Source: JACKII01 sp963974445
GTDB taxonomy: Bacteria; Pseudomonadota; Alphaproteobacteria; Bin95
Reading direction: 5' to 3'
DNA length: 21,267 bases
Assembly (NCBI GenBank): GCA_963974445.1
Contig: CAXBDI010000066.1
Span: forward strand, 1 to 21,267
Shown: piece by piece, positions 1-6,797 of the stretch
Numbering within the stretch: the stretch's first letter is position 1
Layout: every line of letters starts with the position of its first letter
Translations under genes and position numbers: made by a program
The notes under the pieces: generated by a model
The model's input: only the letters and a program-made list of their open reading frames with translations
Database searches by the model: none
Told to the model about the DNA's origin: nothing

Positions 1-81
1 GCAGATGCGCAACTTATTGAAATGGCGAAAACCTATGTCGGACGGACTCTAAGACATGAAAAGTTTCGGGTTTTGGAGTAA
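1..81 (+). CDS. C-terminal end of an unidentified gene (partial)
   Basis: Frame 1 is open from the window edge and ends at TAA (79-81), giving 26 residues that start ADAQLIEMAKTY and finish HEKFRVLE. The composition (helical, charged, no rare-residue runs) looks like a genuine protein tail. The ATG at 22 would be internal. The gene begins outside the window and the fragment is too short to name a family. It points in the same direction as the next operon but is separated from it by a long non-coding leader, so it is probably a separate transcription unit. It could also be a chance open frame, since only 27 codons are visible. Confidence 0.4.
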   Translation, partial: ADAQLIEMAKTYVGRTLRHEKFRVLE

Positions 82-363
82 GTGCAGTATAAATAAAAAT
101 CACAGGCGACTAGGTGGTTATATTTCGGCCGTCTTCAGGCAGACAATCCACTCATCCCGCTGTTCAGTTTTGCCAGGCCAACTTTGTTGGCCGGGTCCGA
201 GCTTTTCCAGGTGGGAAGGCCAACCGCGGGGATTTTCGAGAAATTTGCAGAAATTTCGGTCATTTTTTCTCGACCCCAGTACCAGAACGGAAAATTTTCT
301 GATACGATCAACCGTTCGATGCCGTGCGCGTCAGTTTCGTCAAAACCGTACGGGAGGCCGTCC
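82..363. other. 282-nt intergenic leader, AT-richer than the surroundings
   Basis: No convincing gene lies here; the open frames have no ribosome-binding site and are atypical in composition. The stretch carries a TATAAA box at 88-93 without a good -35 partner, a perfect hairpin (173-195), a further GGCCAAC copy at 218-224, a 10-bp-period direct repeat AGAAATTT (239-246 and 249-256), and an inverted repeat CGAGAAA (237-243) / TTTCTCG (266-272). It ends at a good ribosome-binding site, GGGAGG at 352-357, which places the downstream start at 364. It probably holds the promoter and regulatory leader of the six-gene operon; I cannot fix the transcription start. Confidence 0.5.
173..224 (+). promoter_or_regulatory. 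leader hairpin with a competing third arm
   Basis: GGCCAAC (176-182) and GTTGGCC (186-192) form a perfect 7-bp stem with a TTT loop. The flanking CC (173-174) and GG (194-195) extend it across one mismatch. A second GGCCAAC at 218-224 could pair with the same middle arm, giving two mutually exclusive structures. No U-tract follows either stem, so this is not a classical intrinsic terminator. It may be a regulatory leader element or an upstream gene's processing signal; its function is inferred from geometry only. Confidence 0.35.
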
Positions 364-918
364 ATGTTCGACGTAGACCAGTTTATCGCAGATTGCCGCG
401 AGGCCGTCATCAAAGACCCGACCCATAAGTCGGTGCACGAGATCGTTGCCGAGGCTGTCGCCGATCATGCCAGCGTCCTCGCCGCCTTAGGCGAGCCGAA
501 GCGGGCAGGGGTACAGACCCTCTATCACGCTCCGGACCTGACGATCCTGAATCTGGCATGGGGCCCGCATCAAAATATCATGCCGCACAACCACGACATG
601 TGGGCGGTGATCGGCATGTACGGCGGTCGCGAGGACAACCTGTTTTGGCGCCGTTTGCCCGATTGCGCCGACGGCAAGATCGAGGCTGCCGGCGCCAAGT
701 CACTATCGACCGGCGATTGTATTCCGCTGGGCAAGGACATCATCCACTCGGTGTTGAACCCGACCTTGAAATTGAGCGGCGCGCTGCATGTCTATGGCGG
801 CGATTTCTTCCATGCCCATCGCAGCGAATGGTGCCCGGAGGAGTTGACGGAGCGCGAGATGGACGTGCAAGCTTCCGTCCGTGGATTTGAGGCTGCGAAC
901 GAGCGGCTCGGCCTATAG
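364..918 (+). CDS. cysteine-dioxygenase-like cupin (metal-dependent double-stranded beta-helix enzyme)
   Basis: A 184-residue soluble protein of the RmlC-like cupin fold, resembling the group annotated as predicted metal-dependent double-stranded beta-helix enzymes and the cysteine/mercaptopropionate dioxygenases. The metal site is visible: H75-N-H77 in MPHNHDMWAVIGMYGG, then H128 in the IIHSVLNP motif, followed by ALHVYGG (H142). That is the spacing expected of a three-His Fe(II) site. The start at 364 is chosen because GGGAGG at 352-357 sits 6 nt upstream; the frame is open further upstream but without family-like sequence. It is the first gene of a six-gene run and lies 8 nt ahead of a TauD-type dioxygenase, suggesting oxidation of a small thiol or other organic substrate. 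The family match is good, the substrate unknown. Confidence 0.8.
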   Translation: MFDVDQFIADCREAVIKDPTHKSVHEIVAEAVADHASVLAALGEPKRAGVQTLYHAPDLTILNLAWGPHQNIMPHNHDMWAVIGMYGGREDNLFWRRLPDCADGKIEAAGAKSLSTGDCIPLGKDIIHSVLNPTLKLSGALHVYGGDFFHAHRSEWCPEELTEREMDVQASVRGFEAANERLGL

Positions 919-926
919 GGATCTGA

Positions 927-1766
927 ATGGAAGTCCAACCTCTCGCCGGCTGCATCGGCGCACAAATCGCAGGCGTCGACCTATCCGGCGAACTTTCTAA
1001 CCGAGAGGCGGCAGACATTCATGCCGCCTTTCTGGCGCATAAGGTGCTGGTGTTCGACGGGCCGGAACTCTCGCCGGAGCAGCAATTGCGCGCGGCGCGG
1101 GTGTTTGGCGAGCCTGACATCTACCCCTTTATCAAGGGCGTGGACGGCTACCCTGAGGTCATAGAGATTCTGAAGACCGAGACCGACAAGGTAAATTTCG
1201 GCGGCGGTTGGCATTCGGACACGACCTATCTGCCGGAACCGGCGTTGGGCACCTTGTTGCATGCGGTAGAGGTGCCGGCGAGCGGCGGCGACACGCTGTT
1301 CGCCAACACGGTCGCGGCCTACAACAACGCACTGTCGGATGCGATGAGGGCGACGCTGGACGGCCTGAAGGGCGTCAACGATTCGAACGCCCTGTATGGT
1401 GGCAGCCGGGCGGCGGCGATGGCCAAGCTCGACGGCATGGCCAAGAACAATGTCGCCGAAGCCGAGTCCTATGTTTCCGAGCATCCCATCGTCCGCACGC
1501 ACCCGGAAACAGGCGAAAAGGGCCTCTATGTCAATCGTGCCCACACCCGCCGGTTCGTTGACATGACCGAGGACGAAAGCAAGCCGCTGATCGCCTTTCT
1601 GTCGGAGCACATCACCCGGCCGGAGTTCACCTGCCGCGTCCGCTGGCAGCCGGGGCGGGTAACCGTCTGGGACAACCGCGTCACCCAGCATGCCGCGCTC
1701 AACGACTATCAAGGCCAACGCCGGCTGATGCGCCGCGTCACGCTAAAGGGCGACCGCCCTGTATGA
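927..1766 (+). CDS. TauD/TfdA-family 2-oxoglutarate- and Fe(II)-dependent dioxygenase
   Basis: The 279 residues cover the full TauD length. The iron ligands are H96 and D98 (GWHSDTTY) and H255 (WDNRVTQHAALNDY). T123 (GGDTLF) and R266 correspond to the 2-oxoglutarate contacts of E. coli TauD, and R270 matches the arginine that holds the taurine sulfonate. The other sulfonate ligand, TauD His70 in the HIHP motif, is replaced here by Y67 (DIYP), so taurine itself is doubtful. Such enzymes hydroxylate a carbon next to a sulfonate, ether or amine, releasing for example sulfite. The ATG has TAGGGA 5 nt upstream and follows the cupin by 8 nt. The next gene starts 7 nt after the stop, so the genes are surely cotranscribed. 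The cytoplasmic location is inferred from the absence of a signal peptide. Confidence 0.92.
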   Translation: MEVQPLAGCIGAQIAGVDLSGELSNREAADIHAAFLAHKVLVFDGPELSPEQQLRAARVFGEPDIYPFIKGVDGYPEVIEILKTETDKVNFGGGWHSDTTYLPEPALGTLLHAVEVPASGGDTLFANTVAAYNNALSDAMRATLDGLKGVNDSNALYGGSRAAAMAKLDGMAKNNVAEAESYVSEHPIVRTHPETGEKGLYVNRAHTRRFVDMTEDESKPLIAFLSEHITRPEFTCRVRWQPGRVTVWDNRVTQHAALNDYQGQRRLMRRVTLKGDRPV

Positions 1767-1773
1767 GCGCGCC

Positions 1774-2553
1774 GTGAGCCGCACGCCGCAGGACCTGAAC
1801 AACGCGACGCTGTTCCGGATGGTCGCTTCGACGACCGTTCTGGGCGTCGTTCTTGCCGCCATTGTCGGGATTTCGTCCGACGACTGGGCCCGGCCGGGCA
1901 GTGCTCTGCTGCAGTCGGTTGCGATTATCGGCGCGATCCTGCTGGTCGGCTCGTTTGCGGCGGTGCTGGCAAAACGCTTTGGACGTCCGGGCAAGGCGGG
2001 GTTCCACGCCCATGTCGGGCTTGCCAGCCTTGGCCTGGCGCTGGTGCTGGTGCATTGGGGCTTCAGCATCTGGCAATTCCCGACCTTGTTGTTGGTCCTG
2101 CTCGCCGCTTTGGTTGCGCTCGGCGTCTGGTCGCGCACCCGTGGGGCAAAGCAGATGGCCGGAACGTTCGGGCGTAAGCACGCCGCGTTCATCGCCCCCA
2201 ATCCGGCGGTGAAGGAGCGGTTTCGTCGGCTGATTGCCGAGAAGCGCGCGGTTCTGGCAAAGCTGGATAGGTCGGCGGCGGAAGGCACGTTTTCACTGCA
2301 ACTCCGGCACTGGCTGACCTCGCCGTTTCGCGCCATGCAGTATCAGCGCCTGTGCAGCGCGGAACAGGCCTTGGTCGGCGCGGATGCGGTGCTGAGCCCG
2401 ACCCATCGTTACTGGCGGTTGGCGCACCGGCTGTTGGCCTGGGGCTTCGTCGCCGGCTTGATCGGCCATATCTTGGTGGTGACTTTGTTCGCCGGCTATG
2501 TGGCCGAGGGTGGCGAGATCTATTGGTGGCATCTTGCCGACTGGAATTTTTAA
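1774..2553 (+). CDS. membrane protein with two H-x13-H helices, likely di-heme b-type cytochrome
   Basis: A 259-residue membrane protein that I do not recognise as a named family. Hydrophobic helices lie at about residues 14-33, 44-67, 79-99, 102-119 and 215-242, separated by a basic soluble loop (about 120-210). Two helices each carry a histidine pair exactly 14 residues apart, H80/H94 and H218/H232. This is the bis-histidyl geometry that clamps two stacked b hemes in cytochrome b, ferric-reductase and NarI-like subunits. GTG at 1774 is the only suitable start, 7 nt after the TauD stop, so translation is probably coupled. Downstream lies a Mo/Fe-S oxidoreductase with no membrane subunit of its own, making this protein the natural quinone-side electron partner. 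The heme role is inferred from geometry; a non-heme role cannot be excluded. Confidence 0.75.
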   Translation: MSRTPQDLNNATLFRMVASTTVLGVVLAAIVGISSDDWARPGSALLQSVAIIGAILLVGSFAAVLAKRFGRPGKAGFHAHVGLASLGLALVLVHWGFSIWQFPTLLLVLLAALVALGVWSRTRGAKQMAGTFGRKHAAFIAPNPAVKERFRRLIAEKRAVLAKLDRSAAEGTFSLQLRHWLTSPFRAMQYQRLCSAEQALVGADAVLSPTHRYWRLAHRLLAWGFVAGLIGHILVVTLFAGYVAEGGEIYWWHLADWNF

Positions 2554-2556
2554 GCC

Positions 2557-3096
2557 GTGGTTGGGTACGCGCGACGGCAAGAACCGCCCCTGTTCTACAC
2601 CCATCTGCCGACGCCCATTGGCCCGGTCCTCCTGGCGGGCGACGACGCGGCGCTGGTCTATGTCAGCTTCCCGACCGGCAAACGCGCCATGCAGCCAGAT
2701 CCGGCATGGGTTCACTCCGACGAGCCCTTTGCCGAGGTCAAAGCCCAGTTGTGCGCCTATTTCGATGGCAGCCTGCGGGATTTCGATCTGCCGTTGCGGG
2801 CGCAAGGGACTGCATTTCAGAGAGACGTTTGGCAGGCGCTCTCGACCATCCCGTACGGAGAAATCCGCACCTATGCCGATATCGCGCAGGCGATCGGCCG
2901 GCCAAAGGCGACCCGGGCGGTGGGTGCCGCCAACGGCGCTAACCCGCTCCCGATCATTGTGCCGTGCCATCGGGTGATCGGCGCGAATGGCTCGCTGACC
3001 GGTTTCGGCGGTGGGCTGGAGACCAAGAAGTTCCTGCTGAATCTCGAGGCGCGCGCCGACCCGGCGACGATTGGCGGCCTCTGGGCTATGCCTTGA
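2557..3096 (+). CDS. ogt: methylated-DNA--protein-cysteine S-methyltransferase (Ogt/MGMT family)
   Basis: Suicide DNA-repair protein that moves an alkyl group from O6-alkylguanine to its own cysteine. The active site is C137 in the IVPCHRVI motif, followed by the GANGSLTGFGGG binding loop; the helix-turn-helix segment is around FQRDVWQALSTIPYGEIRTY (residues 87-106). Its 179 residues match Ogt, without the AraC-like regulatory domain of Ada. It starts with GTG at 2557, only 3 nt after the preceding stop and without an obvious Shine-Dalgarno sequence, so it depends on translational coupling. An alkylation-repair gene inside a redox operon is unusual and might mean that the pathway makes alkylating by-products, or may be chance. 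An alternative start a few codons on would not change the domain. Confidence 0.93.
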   Translation: MVGYARRQEPPLFYTHLPTPIGPVLLAGDDAALVYVSFPTGKRAMQPDPAWVHSDEPFAEVKAQLCAYFDGSLRDFDLPLRAQGTAFQRDVWQALSTIPYGEIRTYADIAQAIGRPKATRAVGAANGANPLPIIVPCHRVIGANGSLTGFGGGLETKKFLLNLEARADPATIGGLWAMP

Positions 3097-3162
3097 CCCG
3101 GGTCGGCAAATGCCGTTCCGTCATCCGACCATACCCGCAGCCAACCAGGCCAGGACAAGCCG

Positions 3163-6120
3163 ATGAGCAACCGCCTCGCATTGATGATCGACCTGGAACG
3201 CTGCACCGGCTGCAAGTCGTGTGAAGTTGCCTGCAAGACCGAGCACGGCTTGGGCGCGGGTGAGCGACGCAACCGTGTGCTCTGGCTGGGCGACGCGGAT
3301 GCGATGACCGATCCGGGCCGGCCAGCGCTCGATTTCCTCACCATGGCTTGCCAGCATTGCGACCGGCCCGCCTGTCTGCGTGCCTGCCCGGTCGAGCCAA
3401 AGGCGATTACCAAGGACCCGGTCACCGGCGTGGTTCAGGTGCTGGAAGACCGCTGCGTCGGCTGCGGCGAGTGCGTTGCCGCCTGTCCCTATGGCGCGAT
3501 GGGCTATGACGCCGGCGGCCACCACGCCGTCAAATGCGATTTGTGTAGCGAGCGCCGGGCGGAGGAAACCGCCATTGGCGCGGAGCCCACCACCGCCTGC
3601 GCCAGCGTCTGCCCGACCAAGGCCATTCACTTTGGCGAGCGGGACGACCTGCTGGCCCAAGCCGAATCCGATGGCCGCAAGCTGGTCGACAACGACCCTT
3701 GGCTGCTGGAACCGGCGACGATCTACCTCGACCGGCTGATTGGTGAGGCGCAGGCGTTCTCGACCAAAGACCGTGCCATGCCGATCATCACCGACTCGGG
3801 CGAATTCCCGACCGAGCCCTCCACCTTCCCCTATAAAACTACGCGCGAGGAACGGAAGGCGGACCGGGTAGAACCCGGCGGCTGCAACATCTGCTTCAAT
3901 GCCTGCACCACCAAATTCCACTTCAAGGGCGACAAGCTGGTGAAGATCACCGGCAATGACGAAGACCCGATGCTGCAAGGCCGGGTTTGTCCGAAGTCAC
4001 AACTCTCGCTGCAAATGTACACCAGCAAAAAGCGCCTGACTCAGCCGCTAAAGCGCGTCGGCAAACGCGGTGAAGGCCTGTTCGAACCGATTTCGTGGCA
4101 GCAGGCGCTCGACGAGATCGCCGACAAGATCAAGGTGGTTCGCGAGGAGCACGGGGCGGAGGCGCTGGGCATTTTCGCTGGCACCCGCACGGGGACGCTG
4201 GCGAACAAGGGCTATATCCGAATGTTCTACCAGATGTTCGGCACGCCCAACTTCGAGACGACGGAGCCCTACTGCTCGTCTGGCAAGAACATTGCCTATG
4301 GTTTGGTGCAGGGCAACGGCGGCAGCGGCAATTCCTATACGCCGGGCGATATCGGCTCCGCCCAACTCTATGTCTATATCGGCGACAATCAGGCGGAAAC
4401 GCGGCCGGTTCACTTCGGCATGGTCAACGGCTGGCGGCTGGAGAACGGTGCGCGCATGATCGTCGTCGATCCGCGCCAGACCGTGACGGCCAGCAAGGCA
4501 AACTGGCACCTGCCGATCCGACCTGGCGGTGACATGGCCCTGTTCCTGGCACTGGCCTACCACATTTTCGAGGCCAGCCTGCACGACCAGAATTTCTGCC
4601 GCGAGTGGGTTGTCGGCTGGCGCGAGTGGCGCGATTTTCTGTTCCAAAAGGGGTATTCGCCCGATTGGGCCGCCAAGATCACCGACCTCTCCGCCGCCGA
4701 CATCCGCGCGCTGGCAGAGGAAATCGCCCATGCTGATGGCTGTATGATTTTTGGCTCCCGCGGCCTGAACCAGCACACCAACAGCGTGCAGACCAACCGC
4801 GCCATCATGTTCGTTGCCGCCATCACCGGCAATTGGGGCCGGCCCGGCGGTGCTTATTTCAACATGAGCGCCTCCAGCCCAGCCGAGGCGAATGCGCCGC
4901 CGGAGCGCCGGCCAAAGCTCAACAAGCCCCGCATCCGCACCAGCCCGACCGGCTGGACCGAGGCGATGATCTCCGGCCGGCCCTATCCGATGAAGGCTTT
5001 GATCGCCAACAACAACCCGATGGCGCTCTGGCCCGGCCAGGAACGCACGCGCGAGGCGCTCTCCGCGCTCGACCTGCTGGTGCACATCGATCTGTTCCAG
5101 AACGAGACCAGCGCCTTTGCCGACTATGTGCTGCCCGTCGCGACCGGCATCGAAAAGGGTGAAATCGGCCGTGCCTGCGAGGACCGCCGGGTCGTCTGGA
5201 TCGACAAAATGATCGAGCCGCCGGGCGAGGCCAAGCCGGACGGCTGGATCTGGATCGAACTGGGCAAGCGCTTCGGCTTCGGCGACGTCATGCGCGAGGA
5301 GTGGAAGGACTCGTCCCGCTTTTGGGACGAGGCGATGATCCAGAACGACCAGGCGCGCGGCATCACCCAGAAACGTTTGCACTCCCGCCCCTACCGCTGG
5401 GTGCGTTTCCCGGTGGCGACGGAGGACACCCCGGAAATCGAGACACTCTATCTGGAAGGCACCACCGCGCCGGGCGCGCCAGAAGGCCACCGCTTCAAGA
5501 CGCCGTCCGGCAAGCTGGAATTCTATACGGATGAGCAAGAGGCGAAGTTTGCGGCCTTCGGCCTCTCCGCTCTGCCCGAATTCTATGGCGAGCGCGAGGG
5601 CCTGATCGACCTGCCGTATATCGAACTGCTGGACGACGACGCGGCGGACGGTATTCCGAACCCATTCTACAACAACGCCGTCCTCGCCTCCCGCGGCCGG
5701 ATTATCAGCGGCGAGAACGCGCCGCCGGGCGCGGCGCTGCGAGACCGGGGCTTCACGCTGGAACTGGTAAGCGGCAGGCCGCCGGCGCCGCACTTCCACT
5801 CCTGGACCCACAATTCCTGGCAGGCGCAGGAGATGTGGCCGGACCTCTATTGCCAGATGCATCCGGAAACCGCGTCGCGGTTGGGCGTTAGCGATGGCCA
5901 GCGGGTTAAGGTGGAAACGGCGCACGGCGAGACCGAGGCGCGAGCCTGGATCTACAACGGTATCCGCAAAACCTCGGTGTTTGTTCCCATTGGCTGGGGC
6001 GAGAAACAGCCTTACCACCCCTGGAAACCAGTGAATTATCTGACCGACAAGATGCAACGCTGCCCGATTTCGGATCAAACGAACCTGAAATCGCTACTCT
6101 GCCGGGTGACGCCGGTTTAG
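3163..6120 (+). CDS. fused four-cluster ferredoxin / molybdopterin oxidoreductase (CISM family)
   Basis: A 985-residue fusion. Residues 1-200 are a DmsB/PsrB-like electron-transfer unit with 16 cysteines for four [4Fe-4S] clusters: C14/17/20/24, C63/66/71/75, C98/101/104/108 and C125/128/146/150. After a linker, residues 236-985 form a DmsA/PsrA-type catalytic subunit. It has a cluster motif C241-x2-C-x3-C-x27-C276, a probable molybdenum ligand at C371 (EPYCSSGKN; neighbouring serines are alternatives), and a C-terminal molydopterin-dinucleotide domain from about 850. In relatives these are two proteins and the catalytic one carries a Tat signal; here no signal peptide is present, so the enzyme should be cytoplasmic. 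AGGA at 3152-3155 supports the ATG. Electrons probably pass to the di-heme protein encoded two genes upstream. Substrate unknown; S-oxide, polysulfide/thiosulfate and formate-type chemistries all occur in the superfamily. Confidence 0.93.
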   Translation: MSNRLALMIDLERCTGCKSCEVACKTEHGLGAGERRNRVLWLGDADAMTDPGRPALDFLTMACQHCDRPACLRACPVEPKAITKDPVTGVVQVLEDRCVGCGECVAACPYGAMGYDAGGHHAVKCDLCSERRAEETAIGAEPTTACASVCPTKAIHFGERDDLLAQAESDGRKLVDNDPWLLEPATIYLDRLIGEAQAFSTKDRAMPIITDSGEFPTEPSTFPYKTTREERKADRVEPGGCNICFNACTTKFHFKGDKLVKITGNDEDPMLQGRVCPKSQLSLQMYTSKKRLTQPLKRVGKRGEGLFEPISWQQALDEIADKIKVVREEHGAEALGIFAGTRTGTLANKGYIRMFYQMFGTPNFETTEPYCSSGKNIAYGLVQGNGGSGNSYTPGDIGSAQLYVYIGDNQAETRPVHFGMVNGWRLENGARMIVVDPRQTVTASKANWHLPIRPGGDMALFLALAYHIFEASLHDQNFCREWVVGWREWRDFLFQKGYSPDWAAKITDLSAADIRALAEEIAHADGCMIFGSRGLNQHTNSVQTNRAIMFVAAITGNWGRPGGAYFNMSASSPAEANAPPERRPKLNKPRIRTSPTGWTEAMISGRPYPMKALIANNNPMALWPGQERTREALSALDLLVHIDLFQNETSAFADYVLPVATGIEKGEIGRACEDRRVVWIDKMIEPPGEAKPDGWIWIELGKRFGFGDVMREEWKDSSRFWDEAMIQNDQARGITQKRLHSRPYRWVRFPVATEDTPEIETLYLEGTTAPGAPEGHRFKTPSGKLEFYTDEQEAKFAAFGLSALPEFYGEREGLIDLPYIELLDDDAADGIPNPFYNNAVLASRGRIISGENAPPGAALRDRGFTLELVSGRPPAPHFHSWTHNSWQAQEMWPDLYCQMHPETASRLGVSDGQRVKVETAHGETEARAWIYNGIRKTSVFVPIGWGEKQPYHPWKPVNYLTDKMQRCPISDQTNLKSLLCRVTPV

Positions 6121-6153
6121 GCTGTCGCCAACAATACGATGGAGGATACGCTC

Positions 6154-6795
6154 ATGAGCAACGGCATTCTCGCCGTCGGTTTCGACTTCGCCAACGCCCA
6201 CGCCGACGAGTTCCACGACTGGTACGACCTTGAACACATCCCGGAGCGGCAGGCGGTGCCTGGCTTCGGACTATGCGAGCGCTGGCTGAGCGTCGAGGAG
6301 CCGACATTCGCCGTCGCTACCTACGATTTGGACACGGTCGATGTCTTGCGTAGCGACCCGTATAAAGCGATCGCCTACGAAAACCTTTCGCCCTGGTCGA
6401 AGCGGGTGACGTCTATGTGCCGCCGGTTGGTACGTTTTGAAGGCCTTCAAACGCTGCCTGGCGATCTAGCAGCACCGGAGGGGGCGGGTGGATTGCTGCT
6501 GAACGCTATGAACGTCACGGCGGACGGCGAAGCGGAGTTCAATAAATGGTATGACGAGGAGCACTTGCCAGCCCTCGCCGCCGTGCCCGGCACCCTGGCC
6601 GCCCGCCGCTATGTGGCCCCGGTAGGCGCAACCACCACCCACCGATATCTGGCGATCTATCACCTGGAATCGCCGGATGTAACGAAGACCGACGCCTGGA
6701 AGAAAGCGGTCGAAACGCCTTGGACCCTGAAGGTACGTCCGGCTTTTAAGGATCGCGTGCGCATTCTGACCAAGCGGTACGTCCGCGGCGGCTGA
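6154..6795 (+). CDS. duplicated dimeric alpha/beta-barrel (EthD/ABM-like) protein
   Basis: 213 residues made of two homologous halves. The signature W-Y-D-x-E-H-[IL]-P occurs at about 23-30 (WYDLEHIP, then VPGF) and 132-139 (WYDEEHLP, then VPGT), 109 residues apart. Such motifs are found in EthD-like and related ferredoxin-like barrel proteins that act as small oxygenases, decarboxylases or accessory factors. I prefer ATG 6154 because GGAGG (6141-6145) lies 8 nt upstream; the in-frame ATG at 6139 overlaps that site. It follows the molybdoenzyme gene by 33 nt and ends 2 nt before the convergent reductase gene, making it the last gene of the operon. No signal peptide or membrane segment. The fold call is fair; the function is unknown. 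Confidence 0.75.
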   Translation: MSNGILAVGFDFANAHADEFHDWYDLEHIPERQAVPGFGLCERWLSVEEPTFAVATYDLDTVDVLRSDPYKAIAYENLSPWSKRVTSMCRRLVRFEGLQTLPGDLAAPEGAGGLLLNAMNVTADGEAEFNKWYDEEHLPALAAVPGTLAARRYVAPVGATTTHRYLAIYHLESPDVTKTDAWKKAVETPWTLKVRPAFKDRVRILTKRYVRGG

Positions 6796-6797
6796 GC

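Noticed and set aside
981..1718. 245-codon minus-strand open frame opposite the TauD-type gene
   Set aside because: No domain and no ribosome-binding site; the plus strand encodes all dioxygenase residues.
3121..3978. 285-codon minus-strand open frame opposite the ferredoxin part
   Set aside because: Same explanation; it lies entirely over the conserved cysteine motifs of the plus-strand gene.
4048..6078. 676-codon open frame on the minus strand opposite the molybdoenzyme gene
   Set aside because: It is a mirror of a GC-rich coding strand: arginine/histidine-rich with no recognisable domain, while the plus strand has clear cofactor motifs throughout.
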